Part shown: positions 34,700-47,494 of the stretch, piece after piece
Layout of the letters: every line of letters starts with the position of its first letter
Numbering within the stretch: the stretch's first letter is position 1
DNA from: Laccaria trichodermophora
Lineage: Eukaryota; Basidiomycota; Agaricomycetes; Agaricales; Hydnangiaceae
Assembly (NCBI GenBank): GCA_018417955.1
Contig: JACTVC010000016.1
Span: 868,001-932,000, forward strand
Reading direction: 5' to 3'
DNA: 64,000 nt
The notes under the pieces: generated by a model
Database searches by the model: none
What the model was told of the DNA's origin: nothing
What the model saw: the letters and a program-made list of their open reading frames with translations, nothing else
Made by a program: the position numbers and the translations under genes

Positions 34700-35480
34700 T
34701 TTCAGGCTATTTCATTGCGCTTTTCATAACTAATGCTCTGATCTTTCAATAGATATTTCATTAAGAATGTTAGGCCCTCTCATTGAGATTTTCATTAATA
34801 TTTCAGGATATTTCATTGCACTTTTCATACCTAATGCTCTGATCTTTCAATAGATATTTCATTAGGAATGTTAGGCTCTCTCATTGAGATTTTCATTAAT
34901 TACTCAGTGCGCTTTCAATGGATTTTTCATTAATATTTCAGGCTATTTCATTGCGCTTTTCATAACTAATGCTTTGTGTTTTCAATAGGTATTTCATTAA
35001 GAATGTTAGGCCCTCTCATTTAGATTTTCATTAATATTTCAGGATATTTCATTGCACTTTTCATAACTAATGCTCTGTGCTTTCAATAGATATTTCATTA
35101 GGAATGTTAGGCTCTCTCATTGAGATTTTCATTAATTACTCAGTGCGCTTTCAATGGATTTTTCATTAATATTTCAGGATATTTCATTACACTTTTCATA
35201 ACTAATGCTCTGTGCTTTCAATAGATATTTCATTAGGAATGTTAGGCCCTCTCATTGAGATTTTCATTAATTATTCAGTGCGCTTTCAATGGATTTTTCA
35301 TTAATATTTCAGGATATTTCATTGCGCTTTTCATAACTAATGCTCTGCACTTTCAATGGATATTTCATTGGGAATGTTAGGCTCTCTCATTGAGATTTTC
35401 ATTAATTACTCAGTGCGCTTTCAATGGATTTTTCATTAATATTTCAGGCTATTTCATTGTGCTTTTCATAATTAATGCTC
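34700..35480. repeat. Left-arm tandem array, ATTTCATT-rich units
   Basis: About seven copies of a unit containing CATAACTAATGCTCTG, GATATTTCATTAGGAATG and CTCTCATTGAGATTTTC. Full units are about 135 bp and short ones about 101 bp, the difference being a 34-bp block with CAGTGCGCTTTCAATGGAT. This is the mirror image of the array at 37820-39610. Confidence 0.85.
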
Positions 35481-36389
35481 AGAATGATTTCACCTATCAG
35501 GGTCCATGTAATGGGATGTTGGGATGATGGTCACATGACCAATTACCAAAAATGGTCAAAAAACGAAAGTTGTAGCCCTACACTGTAGCTTCTGAAATCT
35601 GTTTGAATTATGTTCTGAAGTGCTCCCATTGTGGAGATATGAGGTAAAGGGATTTCAAAAGTGTCGTGTTTTTTTTTGTATTTTGCGATTTTCTCCATGA
35701 AAACAAAACCAAATAACATGATTTCAGTACATTTAGAAAGCTAAAAGAAAGGGCTACAATTATTGTATCGTGGGAAAATTGACCAAAAAAGGAAGGTGCA
35801 TGCCAATGAGATATAGACTACTGAGTTTACTGATAGACTACAAAAAAGTTGGACTTAGACTACACAGTTTACTGATACATTATAAAGACTACAAAAGTCA
35901 AACTTAGACTACAAAGCTTGCTGATAGACTACAAAAAAGTCAGACTTAAACTACAAAAGCTAGGGTTAGGATATCTTGACTACAAAGTTTGTAGTGTCTG
36001 CTTTTTGTCATTACAAAAGATTGTAGTGTGTGCTTTTATATTAGAAAAGTTTGTAGTGTGTGCTTTTTTAAAAAGTTTGTAGTGTCCACTTTTTGAAACT
36101 ACAAAATGTTGTAGTGTGCACTTTTTCATTAGAAAAGTTTGTAGTGTATGGTTTTTGAGACTACAAAAGGTTGTAGTGTGCGCTTTTTTATCAGAAAAGT
36201 TTGTAGTGTCCGCTTTTTGAGACTACAAAATGTTGTAGTGTGCGCTTTTTCATTAGAAAAGTTTGTAGTGTCCGCTTTTTGAGACTACAAAAGTTTGTAG
36301 TCAACATGTAGTTTATGGTGTCCTTGGTGCTATCTATGTGATGAGGATGAGGTTGAAGGATTGCCATCATATTGCCAGTGCTGCCACAT
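35481..36389. repeat. Inner left arm with TTTGTAGTGT tandem repeats
   Basis: A single-copy stretch (35481-35800) is followed by at least six copies of a unit of about 60 bp that alternates AAAAGTTTGTAGTGT with GACTACAAAA, so each unit is itself partly self-complementary. The mirror copy is at about 36830-37820. Confidence 0.8.
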
Positions 36390-36830
36390 TAGTTTTTCCA
36401 TCATACACAATTTTATCCTCAATTATCAGTTCATGTGGGGATTTCGCTGAAGGATTGACTTGACATCACCAGTTTTTGACATCATGACCAAGTTAGCTTT
36501 CATCCTGTCATCTTTCAAATTGATAGCTACTTGCCTGTCTGAAATATAGTCAACTTTGATAAATTCATGTGGGGATATCACTGAAAGATTGACATAACAT
36601 CACCAGTTTTTGACATCATGACTAAGTTAGCTTTCAATGATGGGCTGATTCATCCTTGGAGGTGTCTTTAAGTCAGATCATGTTGTGTGTTGACCATGTA
36701 TTCAGTAGATATCAACATGATTATCATCCCTAGCTTGACAGACAACTTGGGCATGATGTGAGAGACTGATATGAAAGGCTTAGAATGACCTTTCCTAATG
36801 TGAAAGACAACTTGTGTATGATGGCAAAAC
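36390..36830. repeat. Central spacer of the fold-back element with an internal direct repeat
   Basis: The spacer is not inverted. It contains a direct repeat of about 80 bp: TTCATGTGGGGAT...CATCACCAGTTTTTGACATC occurs near 36430 and again near 36560. No open frame. Confidence 0.7.
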
Positions 36831-37819
36831 TAATGTTGCAGCACTGGCAATATGATGGCAATTCTTCAACCTCATCCCTATAACATAGATAGCACCAAGG
36901 ACTTGACTACAAACTTTTGTAGTCTCAAAAAGCAGACACTACAAACTTTTCTGATAAAAAAGCGCACACTACAACCTTTTGTAGTCTCAAAAACCATACA
37001 CTACAAACTTTTCTGATAAAAAAGCGCACACTACAACCTTTTGTAGTCTCAAAAACCATATGCTACAAACTTTTCTACTAAAAAAGCGCACACTACAAAC
37101 TTTTGTAGTCTCAAAAACCATACACTACAAACTTTTCTAATGAAAAAGTGCACACTACAACTTTTTGTAGCCTCAAAAAGTGGACACTACAAACTTTTTA
37201 AAAAAGCACACACTACAACATTTTGTAGTCTCAAGAAGCATACACTACAAACTTTTCTAATATAAAAGCACACACTATAATCTTTTGTAATGACAAAAAG
37301 CGGACACTACAAACTTTGTAGTCAAGATATCCTAACCCTAGCTTTTGTAGTTTAAGTCTGACTTTTTTGTAGTCTATCAGCAAGCTTTGTAGTCTAAGTT
37401 TGACTTTTGTAGTCTTTATAATGTATCAGTAAACTGTGTAGTCTAAGTCCAACTTTTTTGTAGTCTATCAGTAAACTCAGTAGTCTATATCTCATTGGCA
37501 TGCACCTTCCTTTTTTGGTCAATTTTCCCACGATACAATAATTGTAGCCCTTTCTTTTAGCTTTCTAAATGTACTGAAATCATGTTATTTGGTTTTGTTT
37601 TCATGGAGAAAATCGCAAAATACAAAAAAAAACACGACACTTTTGAAATCCCTTTACCTCATATCTCCACAATGGGAGCACTTCAGAACATAATTCAAAC
37701 AGATTTCAGAAGCTACAGTGTAGGGCTACAACTTTCGTTTTTTGACCATTTTTGGTAATTGGTCATGTGACCATCATCCCAACATCCCATTACATGGACC
37801 CTGATAGGTGAAATCATTC
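36831..37819. repeat. Inner right arm, mirror of 35481-36389
   Basis: Reads as the reverse complement of the inner left arm, with the same ACTACAAACTTTT tandem units and the same single-copy block ending at the array border. Confidence 0.8.
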
Positions 37820-39610
37820 TGAGCATTAATTATGAAAAGCACAATGAAATAGCCTGAAATATTAATGAAAAATCCATTGAAAGCGCACTGAGTAATTAAT
37901 GAAAATCTCAATGAGAGAGCCTAACATTCCCAATGAAATATCCATTGAAAGTGCAGAGCATTAGTTATGAAAAGCGCAATGAAATATCCTGAAATATTAA
38001 TGAAAAATCCATTGAAAGCGCACTGAATAATTAATGAAAATCTCAATGAGAGGGCCTAACATTCCTAATGAAATATCTATTGAAAGCACAGAGCATTAGT
38101 TATGAAAAGTGTAATGAAATATCCTGAAATATTAATGAAAAATCCATTGAAAGCGCACTGAGTAATTAATGAAAATCTCAATGAGAGAGCCTAACATTCC
38201 TAATGAAATATCTATTGAAAGCACAGAGCATTAGTTATGAAAAGTGCAATGAAATATCCTGAAATATTAATGAAAATCTAAATGAGAGGGCCTAACATTC
38301 TTAATGAAATACCTATTGAAAACACAAAGCATTAGTTATGAAAAGCGCAATGAAATATCCTGAAATATTAATGAAAAATCCATTGAAAGCGCACTGAATA
38401 ATTAATGAAAATCTCAATGAGAGGGCCTAACATTCCTAATGAAATATCTATTGAAAGCACAGAGCATTAGTTATGAAAAGTGTAATGAAATATCCTGAAA
38501 TATTAATGAAAAATCCATTGAAAGCGCACTGAGTAATTAATGAAAATCTCAATGAGAGAGCCTAACATTCCTAATGAAATATCTATTGAAAGCACAGAGC
38601 ATTAGTTATGAAAAGTGCAATGAAATATCCTGAAATATTAATGAAAATCTAAATGAGAGGGCCTAACATTCTTAATGAAATACCTATTGAAAACACAAAG
38701 CATTAGTTATGAAAAGTGCAATGAAATAGCCTGAAATATTAATGAAAAATCCATTGAAAGCGCACTGAGTAATTAATGAAAATCTCAATGAGAGAGCCCA
38801 ACATTCCTAATGAAATATCTATTGAAAGCACAGAGCATTAGTTATGAAAAGTGCAATGAAATATCCTGAAATATTAATGAAAATCTAAATGAGAGGGCCT
38901 AACATTCTTAATGAAATACCTATTGAAAACACAAAGCATTAGTTATGAAAAGCGCAATGAAATATCCTGAAATATTAATGAAAAATCCATTGAAAGCGCA
39001 CTGAATAATTAATGAAAATCTCAATGAGAGGGCCTAACATTCCTAATGAAATATCTATTGAAAGCACAGAGCATTAGTTATGAAAAGTGTAATGAAATAT
39101 CCTGAAATATTAATGAAAAATCCATTGAAAGTGCACTGAGTAATTAATGAAAATCTCAATGAGAGAGCCTAACATTCCTAATGAAATATCTATTGAAAGC
39201 ACAGAGCATTAGTTATGAAAAGTGCAATGAAATATCCTGAAATATTAATGAAAATCTAAATGAGAGGGCCTAACATTCTTAATGAAATACCTATTGAAAA
39301 CACAAAGCATTAGTTATGAAAAGCGCAATGAAATAGCCTGAAATATTAATGAAAAATCCATTGAAAGCGCACTGAGTAATTAATGAAAATCTCAATGAGA
39401 GAGCCTAACATTCCTAATGAAATATCTATTGAAAGATCAGAGCATTAGGTATGAAAAGTGCAATGAAATATCCTGAAATATTAATGAAAATCTCAATGAG
39501 AGGGCCTAACATTCTTAATGAAATATCTATTGAAAGATCAGAGCATTAGTTATGAAAAGCGCAATGAAATAGCCTGAAATACTAATGAAATATCTATTGA
39601 AACCACACTG
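37820..39610. repeat. Right-arm tandem array, expanded
   Basis: About fourteen copies of the reverse-complement unit, marked by ATTAGTTATGAAAAG, alternating between 135-bp and 101-bp forms. A higher-order period of about 236 bp (one long plus one short) is visible over much of the array. It is twice as long as the left array. Confidence 0.85.
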
Positions 39611-39753
39611 AAACAGGAATGAAATAGTTAATGAAAGCCACCAAGACACTCAATGAAATATCCAGAGCGATATCTCATAAAGAGCGTGGACTTATACACA
39701 GAGCTCTTATGGCAAGTGCCTTAGTTATATGATAAAAGTGGTAGCCACTTGTG

Positions 39754-42105
39754 ACTCCTGAGGATACAGAAGATGAAGATGCAGAAGAATATTTGGATAA
39801 GTTTATGGGCACAGCTTTATCAGACTCCCCTTCCCTTTCATCTGCTTTGTTGACGAACTTTATATCTTCAGAGTCGCTGTACGCTTTTCGACCAACTCAC
39901 CTAAATAAGAGTTTCTTTCAAGACCTTTTGCTGACTATGCGGCGAACGCCTCAAACTCCTTACACTTCTTTTCGCACCGTGTCTATTGCTGATGACCTTT
40001 CTGTCCTTAGTGCAGGCGACCCCAGCCCTTCTTTAGCAGCAGAACTTCACAAGATCAAACAAGAACATTTCAACCCTTCAGAAAAAGATTCTAGAAACAA
40101 ATCTCTTGTTAAGCGTTCACTTCTCTCCATTACGGATGATTTTTCTTATACAGGACGCGAGTTTGAGCACTGCAAAGTTTGTACGCCCTTTGTAGCAACG
40201 TGTTCCTTAGGAAACGAGGTTTTTGACATGGAGTTATGCCGTTATAGGCGCTCTTATATGTCCTCCTTACAACAAGGTGCGCCTCAACCATCAATTACTG
40301 ATCAATCTTCTCTACCAGGTATCCCGGACCCATCGCTTCGGACCGATAACAGAGTCAACTACAAAGAAGTACCTCTCTCTATCGCCGTGTCTTGCGCTGT
40401 ACACGCTTTCGGCATCAAAGACAAGGACTCGCCAGAAATGTGGCAAGAAATCATCACCTATCTCAAGTCGGACGTAATGCCAAGCCATTGTGAAGACCCC
40501 GCGGAACGCAAAACCTTCATTCGGCGAACCAAGAATTTTTTCCTTCACGACGGGGACCGTCTCTGGAAAATCGAATCTAAGGGAAAGCTCCCTCGTTTAG
40601 TAGTCATGGACATTGACTGCCATTCAGCTTTGATTGCAGAAGCTCACAACAATGTGGGACATCAAGGCCGAGATGCAACATACAAGACCTTATCGGAACG
40701 TTTTTTCTGGCCGAACATGTTTGACCAGATCGCATACTTTGTGCGCTCTTGCAACATTTGCCAACTACGTTCGAAGACTCGCCCTATTGTCGCATTCAGT
40801 CCAACTTGGAGTTCCGGAATCCTTAGACGATTCGACTTGGACACGGTTCATATGCCAGACGGCATCGGTGGTATGAAGTACTTACTGCAAGCTACTGACC
40901 CTTCCATTTCTTGGGTAGAAGCGCGGGCAGCAAGGCGCACTAGTTCGGAAGCTTGGGCCAAGTTTCTTTATGAAGAAGTATACTGTCGATTTGGAGGAGT
41001 TCTTCTCTGTTTGGTCGATGGCGGTTCTGAATTCAAGGGAGCGGTTGAGATTCTTTTCAAGCAATACGGCGTCGTCGCTATTGTCTCCTCGCCTTACCAT
41101 CCAGAAGGCAACAGTCACGCAGAACGCTCACATCAAACTCTCGTCAATTCAATTCTTCGGGCTTGTGGAGATAACGCATCATGATGGCCACTCTACTTGC
41201 ACGCTGGTTTGTGGGCGATGCGATGTTCAACATCAAGAGTTATGGGATATCCCCCTTACTTTCTTCTTTATGGTCGTCACCCGATTTTTGCTTTTGACTT
41301 TGCAGACAGGACTTGGGATACACTCGATTGGCACAATGTCGCTTCAACGGAAGACCTCCTCGTGTTACGGATGCAACAAATTCTATGGCGGGACAAGAAA
41401 CTGGTACTCGTGATGGACCAGCAAAAGAAGGTTCGCCAACGGGCTGTTGACGATTTCAACCGTAAGCACGCACATTATCTGTCTTTGGGTTCTTTTGTCA
41501 TGGGCACTTGGGTTCTTTTGCACGAGACTTGGTTGGATTCTCAGATGGGACATAAGGGAGCGTTACGATGGACTGGCCCATACATTGTTCACTGCCAGTT
41601 ACGCGACACAACATATCAGTTACGAGAATTAGATGGTACGGTGATGAGAGGATCAGTGGCTGCTAACTGTTTAAAGGTCTTTTATTATCGAGAGGAGCAC
41701 CAAACAATCCATACAGTTCAACCTACAGAATACACCCTACACGTTGCAGCCGTCTCTTCGTCCTCAGCGCACGCTTCGACAGTCATCGGGATGCTGAACC
41801 AAGACCTCCTCATCACTCCGCCCTACCCAGTTTCTGTAAAAAGCGGCGAAGCGTCTTTCCCAGATAACTGCTCGCTGGTATCCTTCTCGACTGTCACTCC
41901 GTTCGCTTTTACATCACAAAGTCTTCACTATCGCTACTTCCCCACCATTGAAGAACTCGACCCGATCGATTACAACGCGGTTCAGTACATTCGTTTCAAC
42001 GCTTCCTCAGGCATCGTTCATGGGCACATCCACGAAAATCTGCTTGAAAGCTCCAATATACGCGACCTCGAAGCTTGGGCTCTCGCCGCTCTCCCTCTCC
42101 GCTAA
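39754..42105 (+). pseudogene. pol, second part: integrase
   Basis: The frame continues from RNase H after the insertion. The zinc-binding HHCC module is at about 40645-40780 (H-x-x-x-x-H ... C-x-x-C). The catalytic triad D, D, E is present in FDLDTVHMP, LVDGGSEF and HAERSHQTL. An in-frame TGA at 41182-41184 interrupts the domain just after the Glu. The frame then runs on to 42105 with a GPY/F-type motif (WTGPYIVH). No chromodomain is recognised. Defective by nonsense mutation as well as by the upstream insertion. Confidence 0.9.
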
Positions 42106-42177
42106 GTTTTTCTTTTTAAGTTTATTTTGATCATAGCTCCGAAACGATGGGGGCATCGTTTTAATTTTCTCCCTATT

Positions 42178-43194
42178 TGTGGAAGTGCCAAATGACGTGT
42201 TCATGGCACTTCACTTTTTCATTGTTTCCTTTTGTGTTTTGAATTTTATTGTGTATTTTGAAATTCTCTAGGCTCCAAAGTTTTTCTTTTATTTTTTTCA
42301 GGTCGTTAAGAGCATTTCGAAAGGTCCATTTGAACATCCACACGCGTGCCTGATGAGTGACCACGTGCACTGAAGAAGTCCCAGTCCAATGACGCACTAA
42401 CCGGCATCTTACTCTCGCATTGAAGGAATCAGGCTCAGGGCTTAATTTTCGTACACACGACTTTTATTTCTTCTTTTTTATTTATTATGTTCTTACTTAC
42501 GACAAAATCCTTATGAGACCATAGGCCTTACTCGAAGACTGGATGGTAGGGTCAAGAAGCCGACGACTGGGACGCTCGCATTGAGGGCGGCGACGCGCAC
42601 GTAAATAAGCCTCTCCCATCGTCGAGCAACTCCCTGAGCAATTCCCAGTCCAAGAGTTTTGCCGAGGTATCTGACAGGATGTGTCATCTTTGTTTAATTT
42701 GTTCACTTCCCCAAATCATTGCATTCTTTTTCTTCTTTTCTTATTTTAGATTATTGGGGACAGGCAGCACGCGAGAACGTGTCGATTGCCTTGTGATTTC
42801 GATTTTTGTATTTAAGGTGTTCTCCCACCTCACGAATGGAGTGCCTTTTTCTTCCCCCCCCACTTTTACCTCTCACAGTTAGTTTCGACGTTAGACCCTT
42901 CTGAATCCACTTCCCCTCTCTTCAAAACCCCCTCTATCTTCTACTAAGTTGTTGTGCACCAAGGCGTGGCAATCCTCAAGACAGACGCATCAAGCGCGTC
43001 GACGAACTCACGCCACCATCTCCAAGCGCACGGAAGAACTCACGCCACCGCTTAAGCTTTTAAAGTTGTTGTTGACGCTAAGTATTACTTTAGGCTGTCC
43101 CTTTGTCTCATATCACTTTCTCTCTCTTTACCCTTTCGTTTCCGAGTAGTCGACCAGTATCTTGTCTCCAGTGCTGAACATTCGTTCTTCTACA
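42178..43194 (+). repeat. 3' LTR
   Basis: A 1,017-bp partner of the 5' LTR, from TGTGGAAGTGCC to TTCTTCTACA. Preceding it, GATGGGGGCATCG (about 42145) is the only purine-rich candidate for a polypurine tract, but it does not abut the LTR. Confidence 0.9.
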
Positions 43195-43944
43195 TTGGAC
43201 CTTGCAGGACATTTCATTTGGGGGTGGGCAATTCTCAGTATGTGTGACACACATCACATGAGTCCAAACAGTGACCCACTCACTTTGCATTGCCTACACC
43301 ACATCTTTTTGAGAAATGAAAGAGGAAATGGTATCTAATAAGTCTGATGAACAAGATTATTCATGTGATATTTTCTGTAGTGGTAGTAATATTGCCAGCT
43401 GATAAAAACCCCTGCCAAATGCTGCCCACCAGTAGCTCATTCCTGCAGCAAGCCAGGGGCTCATCCAATGACTTTGCCTCATTGGTATGATTTTTTCTAT
43501 ACATAAAAACCTGTTGATTGTTAAGATTATTTTTTCAAAAAAAAACTTTCTTTGTGGAAATCTCTGCTAAAAAGTGTGATATCTCAGGTTTCAAGGTTAA
43601 AAATTAAAAATCTGATCTTAACAATCAATTCCTGCAGCAAAAAAATGGTGGATTTGTTATTGGCCCATATCCTGAAAGTGAGTTGTTGTTGTGTTCTTCA
43701 TGAAATAGAGCATACTGATGTTAAAGGCCTTGGTAAACAACCTACAACAAGGGAGATCAACAAAGATAGCTTGCTTATCATCTTCAACTCTAACATCTAA
43801 CTGTCAAGAGCTCGAATATAGGTTCAAACCAACTGATTGTAAGTAGATATCCATAGATCTGGTCCTTCAGATACTGAAATACTACATTTTAGCTTGATTC
43901 ATCAAACTTACTTCAAATTCAAGCCTGGATCACCCTGTGACTAC
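43195..43944. other. CpG-poor 5' region of the next repeat element
   Basis: Low-CpG sequence with short frames. TTCCTGCAGCAA occurs twice (43440 and 43629). It probably belongs to the element whose ORF begins downstream. No separate gene. Confidence 0.4.
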
Positions 43945-46900
43945 ATCTTGTAATAATAAGGGTAGAGAAAATGCTCATTCTTCTGTGAAAGACTTTGAGG
44001 AGGCCTTCAAAAAGGCTAACACTGATCTTGAATCTGCTACTGTGAAACTTAGTGTACTGGAAGCAGATCTGCATGATGCTTGACTTGAGTGTGGTAATCT
44101 TTGCCAGAAACTAGTGCTCAGCTCAGATAAATGTAAGAGCTTGTCTGAGGAGCTAAAGCTGCAGAAAGAAAAGAACACAAAGCTGTATCAGGACTTGCGG
44201 GTTGAACAACAAGGTCATCAATGAACACAAAATCAAAGAGATATTCTAGAGAAGCAAATCTTGCTCTTGAAAGATGCTGGACTGGAAACCACTAAAGATA
44301 TGAAAAAGCTGATGACACATGCTGATCTTGCTGTTAATAAGCTTATTGGAGCTGAAAAAGCTAATGCTGGTTTAAGAACTGAACTTTCTAAAGCTCTTCA
44401 ACAGTATCAACTTGATGTGGAGGCCTCTCGTGCTAAGCTTGCTATTGCTGGCAAAAAACTCAGGGATGTTAGGGCTTCAGTTGTAAAGCTTAAAAAAAGC
44501 ATGGCTCGATTTACAGTTAACAAGGAAAAGGCTACAGATGCTCTTATGAAAAAGAACTCAGTCCATCATCATCTTCATAAGGGTAAATACACAGAAGAAA
44601 CTAGAAATCTCATCCAGCTCCTTGTCAAAGCTGGTTGTGGACATGACTACATAACTGAGGTCATCTCAGCAGTATTAGGAACTGCAGGAATCACTGTAGT
44701 TGGAAGTATTAGCCGTCACACAGTCTCTCATGTCATTCTTGAGGGTTACTATGCTGCTTGTATACAAATTGGGTATGAGATGCAGGAAGCTGCAGGTATG
44801 TTAAATTATGCCAATAAATACAAGATGTTTATGAAGCCTTTCAGGTATCACAATCAGTGCAGATGGTACCAGCCATTGAAGCATCAATTATAACTCTTGT
44901 CATGTGAATCTTGAGGCTGATTCATATTCTGCTGATGCTGTATCAGAGGTTAAACAACATGTACAAAGATTTCTTGGCATCCAATCCTCTGTGGATGGAA
45001 CTAGTGAGCAGGCTATAAAAGATTGGGATGAGACTTTGAAAAAAATAATCAGGATTTTTAATAATAGCCCACTTGGCCATCGCACTGGATATATGCTTTG
45101 TCTGGTGGATATATTTGTTAAGCTACTGGGAATGCACACAGACCATTGTGCAAAGGAAAAAAAAGACTATAAGCTTCTGAAAAAGAAGAAGGAAGCAGCA
45201 GTACATCAAGTTCTTGGTGAAAGAGAAATTCTTGAAAAGAGTAATGATGAATTGGTTCCTTCTTTCCTGGAGGCCAACAAACAGATGATTGAGGATGCTG
45301 GAGGACAAGCTAGATGGGATGCTCTTCCTGAAAAAGAAAGAACTGAGTTACTGGCAGGGATGATGGAAAGGCTAGTTGTGAAATTGGGGGCAGATGCATA
45401 TGAACAAATGCCAGAAGAAGAGAAGAAGATGCTGAGCCTTTTTATCTGGGCTGGTTGTGGCTGCCATAAAGACTTGAATACAATAAAAGGAGGGTATGTT
45501 GCTATTGTTGCTTGGTGGAAAAAAAATCTGGCCCTATAAAACTTCCTAATTGTGACAATGCTGCAATACTGAAAAATGCACCTGGGCCAACACAAACAGA
45601 TGCAAAAACAAAGGATCAGCAAGATGCCTTTGATAAAACAGAGAGTGGGGGCATAAAGGCCACACAACTTGCTGGTGCCCTTTTAAACCACAAGGATGAT
45701 AAAAAAGGACATCATGATGAGTTTCATGCATGGTGGCAAAGTCATGTTGGGACCCCTTTCACATTTCCAGATACATCAAACACATGCTTTCAGTCACATT
45801 GTGAGGCTGCAGCTATGTTGTTACTTCATCTTGACTACTTTATTGAATTTCTGGAGTATGTTAGAGACAAAAAAGACACCAGAAAGTTCAACAACATGGA
45901 GAATAATTTATATAAGGCACTACACTGCAATGCAACAAAAACAGAACTTGCAGTCTTAGCATTATATGGCCAGGCTGTCTCCCATCCTTATATGAAGGAA
46001 ATCCAAGGTGATCCAACATTGAACATGCTGAACTATGGCCCACTTCATAAAAATATTCACTCATTCATGAAACCTATTAGTGAAGATCCAAATTTTTTAT
46101 TGGCCCAAATGTCACCCATGAGACTGGTACATTTAATGGAGAGCCCTGGCACAATGAAGAGGTTATTGAAGCCATCCAAAGGCTTGCACCCTCCTTTCCA
46201 TATTTGAAGGAACTAGTGGTCATATTCTTTGAAGGTGCAGGTGAAACTTGGAAGCAATTTACTTCAGAGTTTGCTCCTGGAGGTCTTATTGATGAAGCAA
46301 TGACAGATGAGAGAGCCCTGGCTTGGATGCCACTAACAAATGATGTAAATGAGGGTGCACTTGGTTCATTTCATGTTCTAATGTGAAAGCAACCACAATT
46401 AACTTTATTGCAATACAATGCACAAGCCATGTTTGCTCAGAATAATACAAGAGCATTCATGAGAAAGAAGCTTGGACCAGATGACTTGAAATATATCTAT
46501 AAGATGGCCAGAGAAACAGCAGGGGAAGAAAAGAAAAGGCATGAAGAGATTATCAAACATACAGAGGAGCACATTAAAAAGAAAGAGGCTTCAAGGAGTA
46601 AAAGACCAAAAAAGGCTGCTGAGAAAACAGAAAGAATTGCAGCTGTTCAACTTATTTTTGACAAAGAGAGGATAAATGATCTCAAGGGACTGGCTTTATA
46701 TGATCACCTGGATGCATTCAAAGCAGCTGGTGCCCCTCTGGAAGGTATCAACAGGAAGACAAGAGTTCAGATTATTAGGGTGGCTTTGCAAGAGGCAATA
46801 GATAAAAGGGAAGTAGGAGAGTGGGTACCAAATATTCCAGAGGCAGGACATGAGGATAGTGACTCTGGTGAGGAATTCCCAGATATTGTGGATCTAGATA

Positions 46901-46959
46901 GCTCAGCAGAGCTTGAGAGTGGATGGGAGGATGAAGATGAAGAGGATGATGATGATTGA
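43945..46959 (+). pseudogene. Decayed copy of a very common agaricomycete repeat protein, possible DDE-type transposase
   Basis: The pieces in order are a coiled-coil N-terminal third, a segment VILEGYYAACIQIGYEMQ, then after a 49-nt intron (44796-44844) ITISADGTSH...INYNSCHVNL, then CGCHKDLNT, DTSNTCFQSHCEAA, FAPGGLIDEAM, NDVNEGALGSFH and a charged tail ending in an acidic run. I know these as a roughly 1,000-residue family repeated many times in Agaricomycetes with no named function. The conserved DGTSH, CHKD and NEG blocks would suit a D-D-E active site, which is inference. Breaks: TGA at 44081, 44222, 44877 and 46384 (each explainable as CGA to TGA), plus frameshifts near 45525 and 46100. 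Confidence 0.8.
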
Positions 46960-47494
46960 GATTGGTAGGGGAGTAATCACTCGAATTTGTACTTTTAAAA
47001 TCAATTTATTCTCTTACTTGACTTTGAAACACATTGAGAACAATATTTAAAAGGTACTCTAAAAAAATCAGCCCATTCAGAGCAGCAGAGGTAAAGTTAC
47101 ACATGAGTTTTGGTGTGGGTCACCCTTTTGGGCAAATCCTGTCACAGGTGTGATGTCATGTGTCCACAGACACATGTGACGTTGCCCATCCCCAATTTCA
47201 TAACACAGTGTGGCAAGCCACATGGCCTGCTACAGTTCATCTTGGACCCCATTGTACATTACTTAAGACCATCTCCGCCATTTCATCGGTTAAGCATTCC
47301 CCAGCTCTTGACCATTCACATTTTTTTGTACAGACTACATAGATAATTTTACACCATATATTCTTGTCATTCTAGGAGTTCAATTGAGTTTGCTTGCTGA
47401 AATTACAATTAATCATCATGTTTATAGTATTTATTGCTCATTATTGTTCAAATTATAGCATCCAAACTAATATTTCCCAGCTTCAGAATATATA
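46960..47494. other. 3' flank of the repeat ORF and start of a tandem repeat
   Basis: From about 47400 the sequence is a diverged copy of the repeat at 48225-48540 (TAGCA(T/C)CCAAA, AGAATATATA). The palindromic element at 47495 has inserted into this copy at a TA. The rest shows nothing recognisable. Confidence 0.5.

Larger units (their letters stand above)
34525..39753. mobile_element. Giant fold-back element, 5,229 bp, inserted in pol
   Basis: ACTCCT flanks the element on both sides (34519-34524 and 39754-39759). The ends GGTGGCTACCACTTTTATC and GATAAAAGTGGTAGCCAC are inverted copies. The inversion continues inward for about 1.87 kb on the left and 2.92 kb on the right, meeting at a spacer near 36390-36830. 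The arms differ in length because a tandem array has about 7 copies on the left and about 14 on the right. No coding frame above noise is present, so it is non-autonomous. Superfamily is not assigned: 6 bp of clear duplication plus imperfect flanks could hide an 8-bp hAT-type site. Confidence 0.88.
28665..43194 (+). mobile_element. Ty3/gypsy LTR retrotransposon with a nested 5.2-kb insertion
   Basis: Two 1,017-bp direct repeats (28665-29681 and 42178-43194, TG...CA) flank gag-protease and pol in the order PR, RT, RNase H, IN, which defines Ty3/gypsy. Without the nested element the transposon would be about 9.3 kb. By eye the LTRs differ at about 16-17 positions, nearly all transitions and many at CpG, so insertion is fairly recent. 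No 5-bp target duplication is seen (CTATT before, TTGGA after), though CTATT also precedes the 3' LTR inside the element. The sequence just after the 5' LTR (TGGTGACCGAGAC) is a likely primer-binding site. I do not assign the tRNA. Confidence 0.92.

Noticed and set aside
37820..39610. Regular array resembling a CRISPR locus
   Set aside because: The units are whole tandem copies without unique spacers, lie inside a fold-back transposon, and the genome is eukaryotic.
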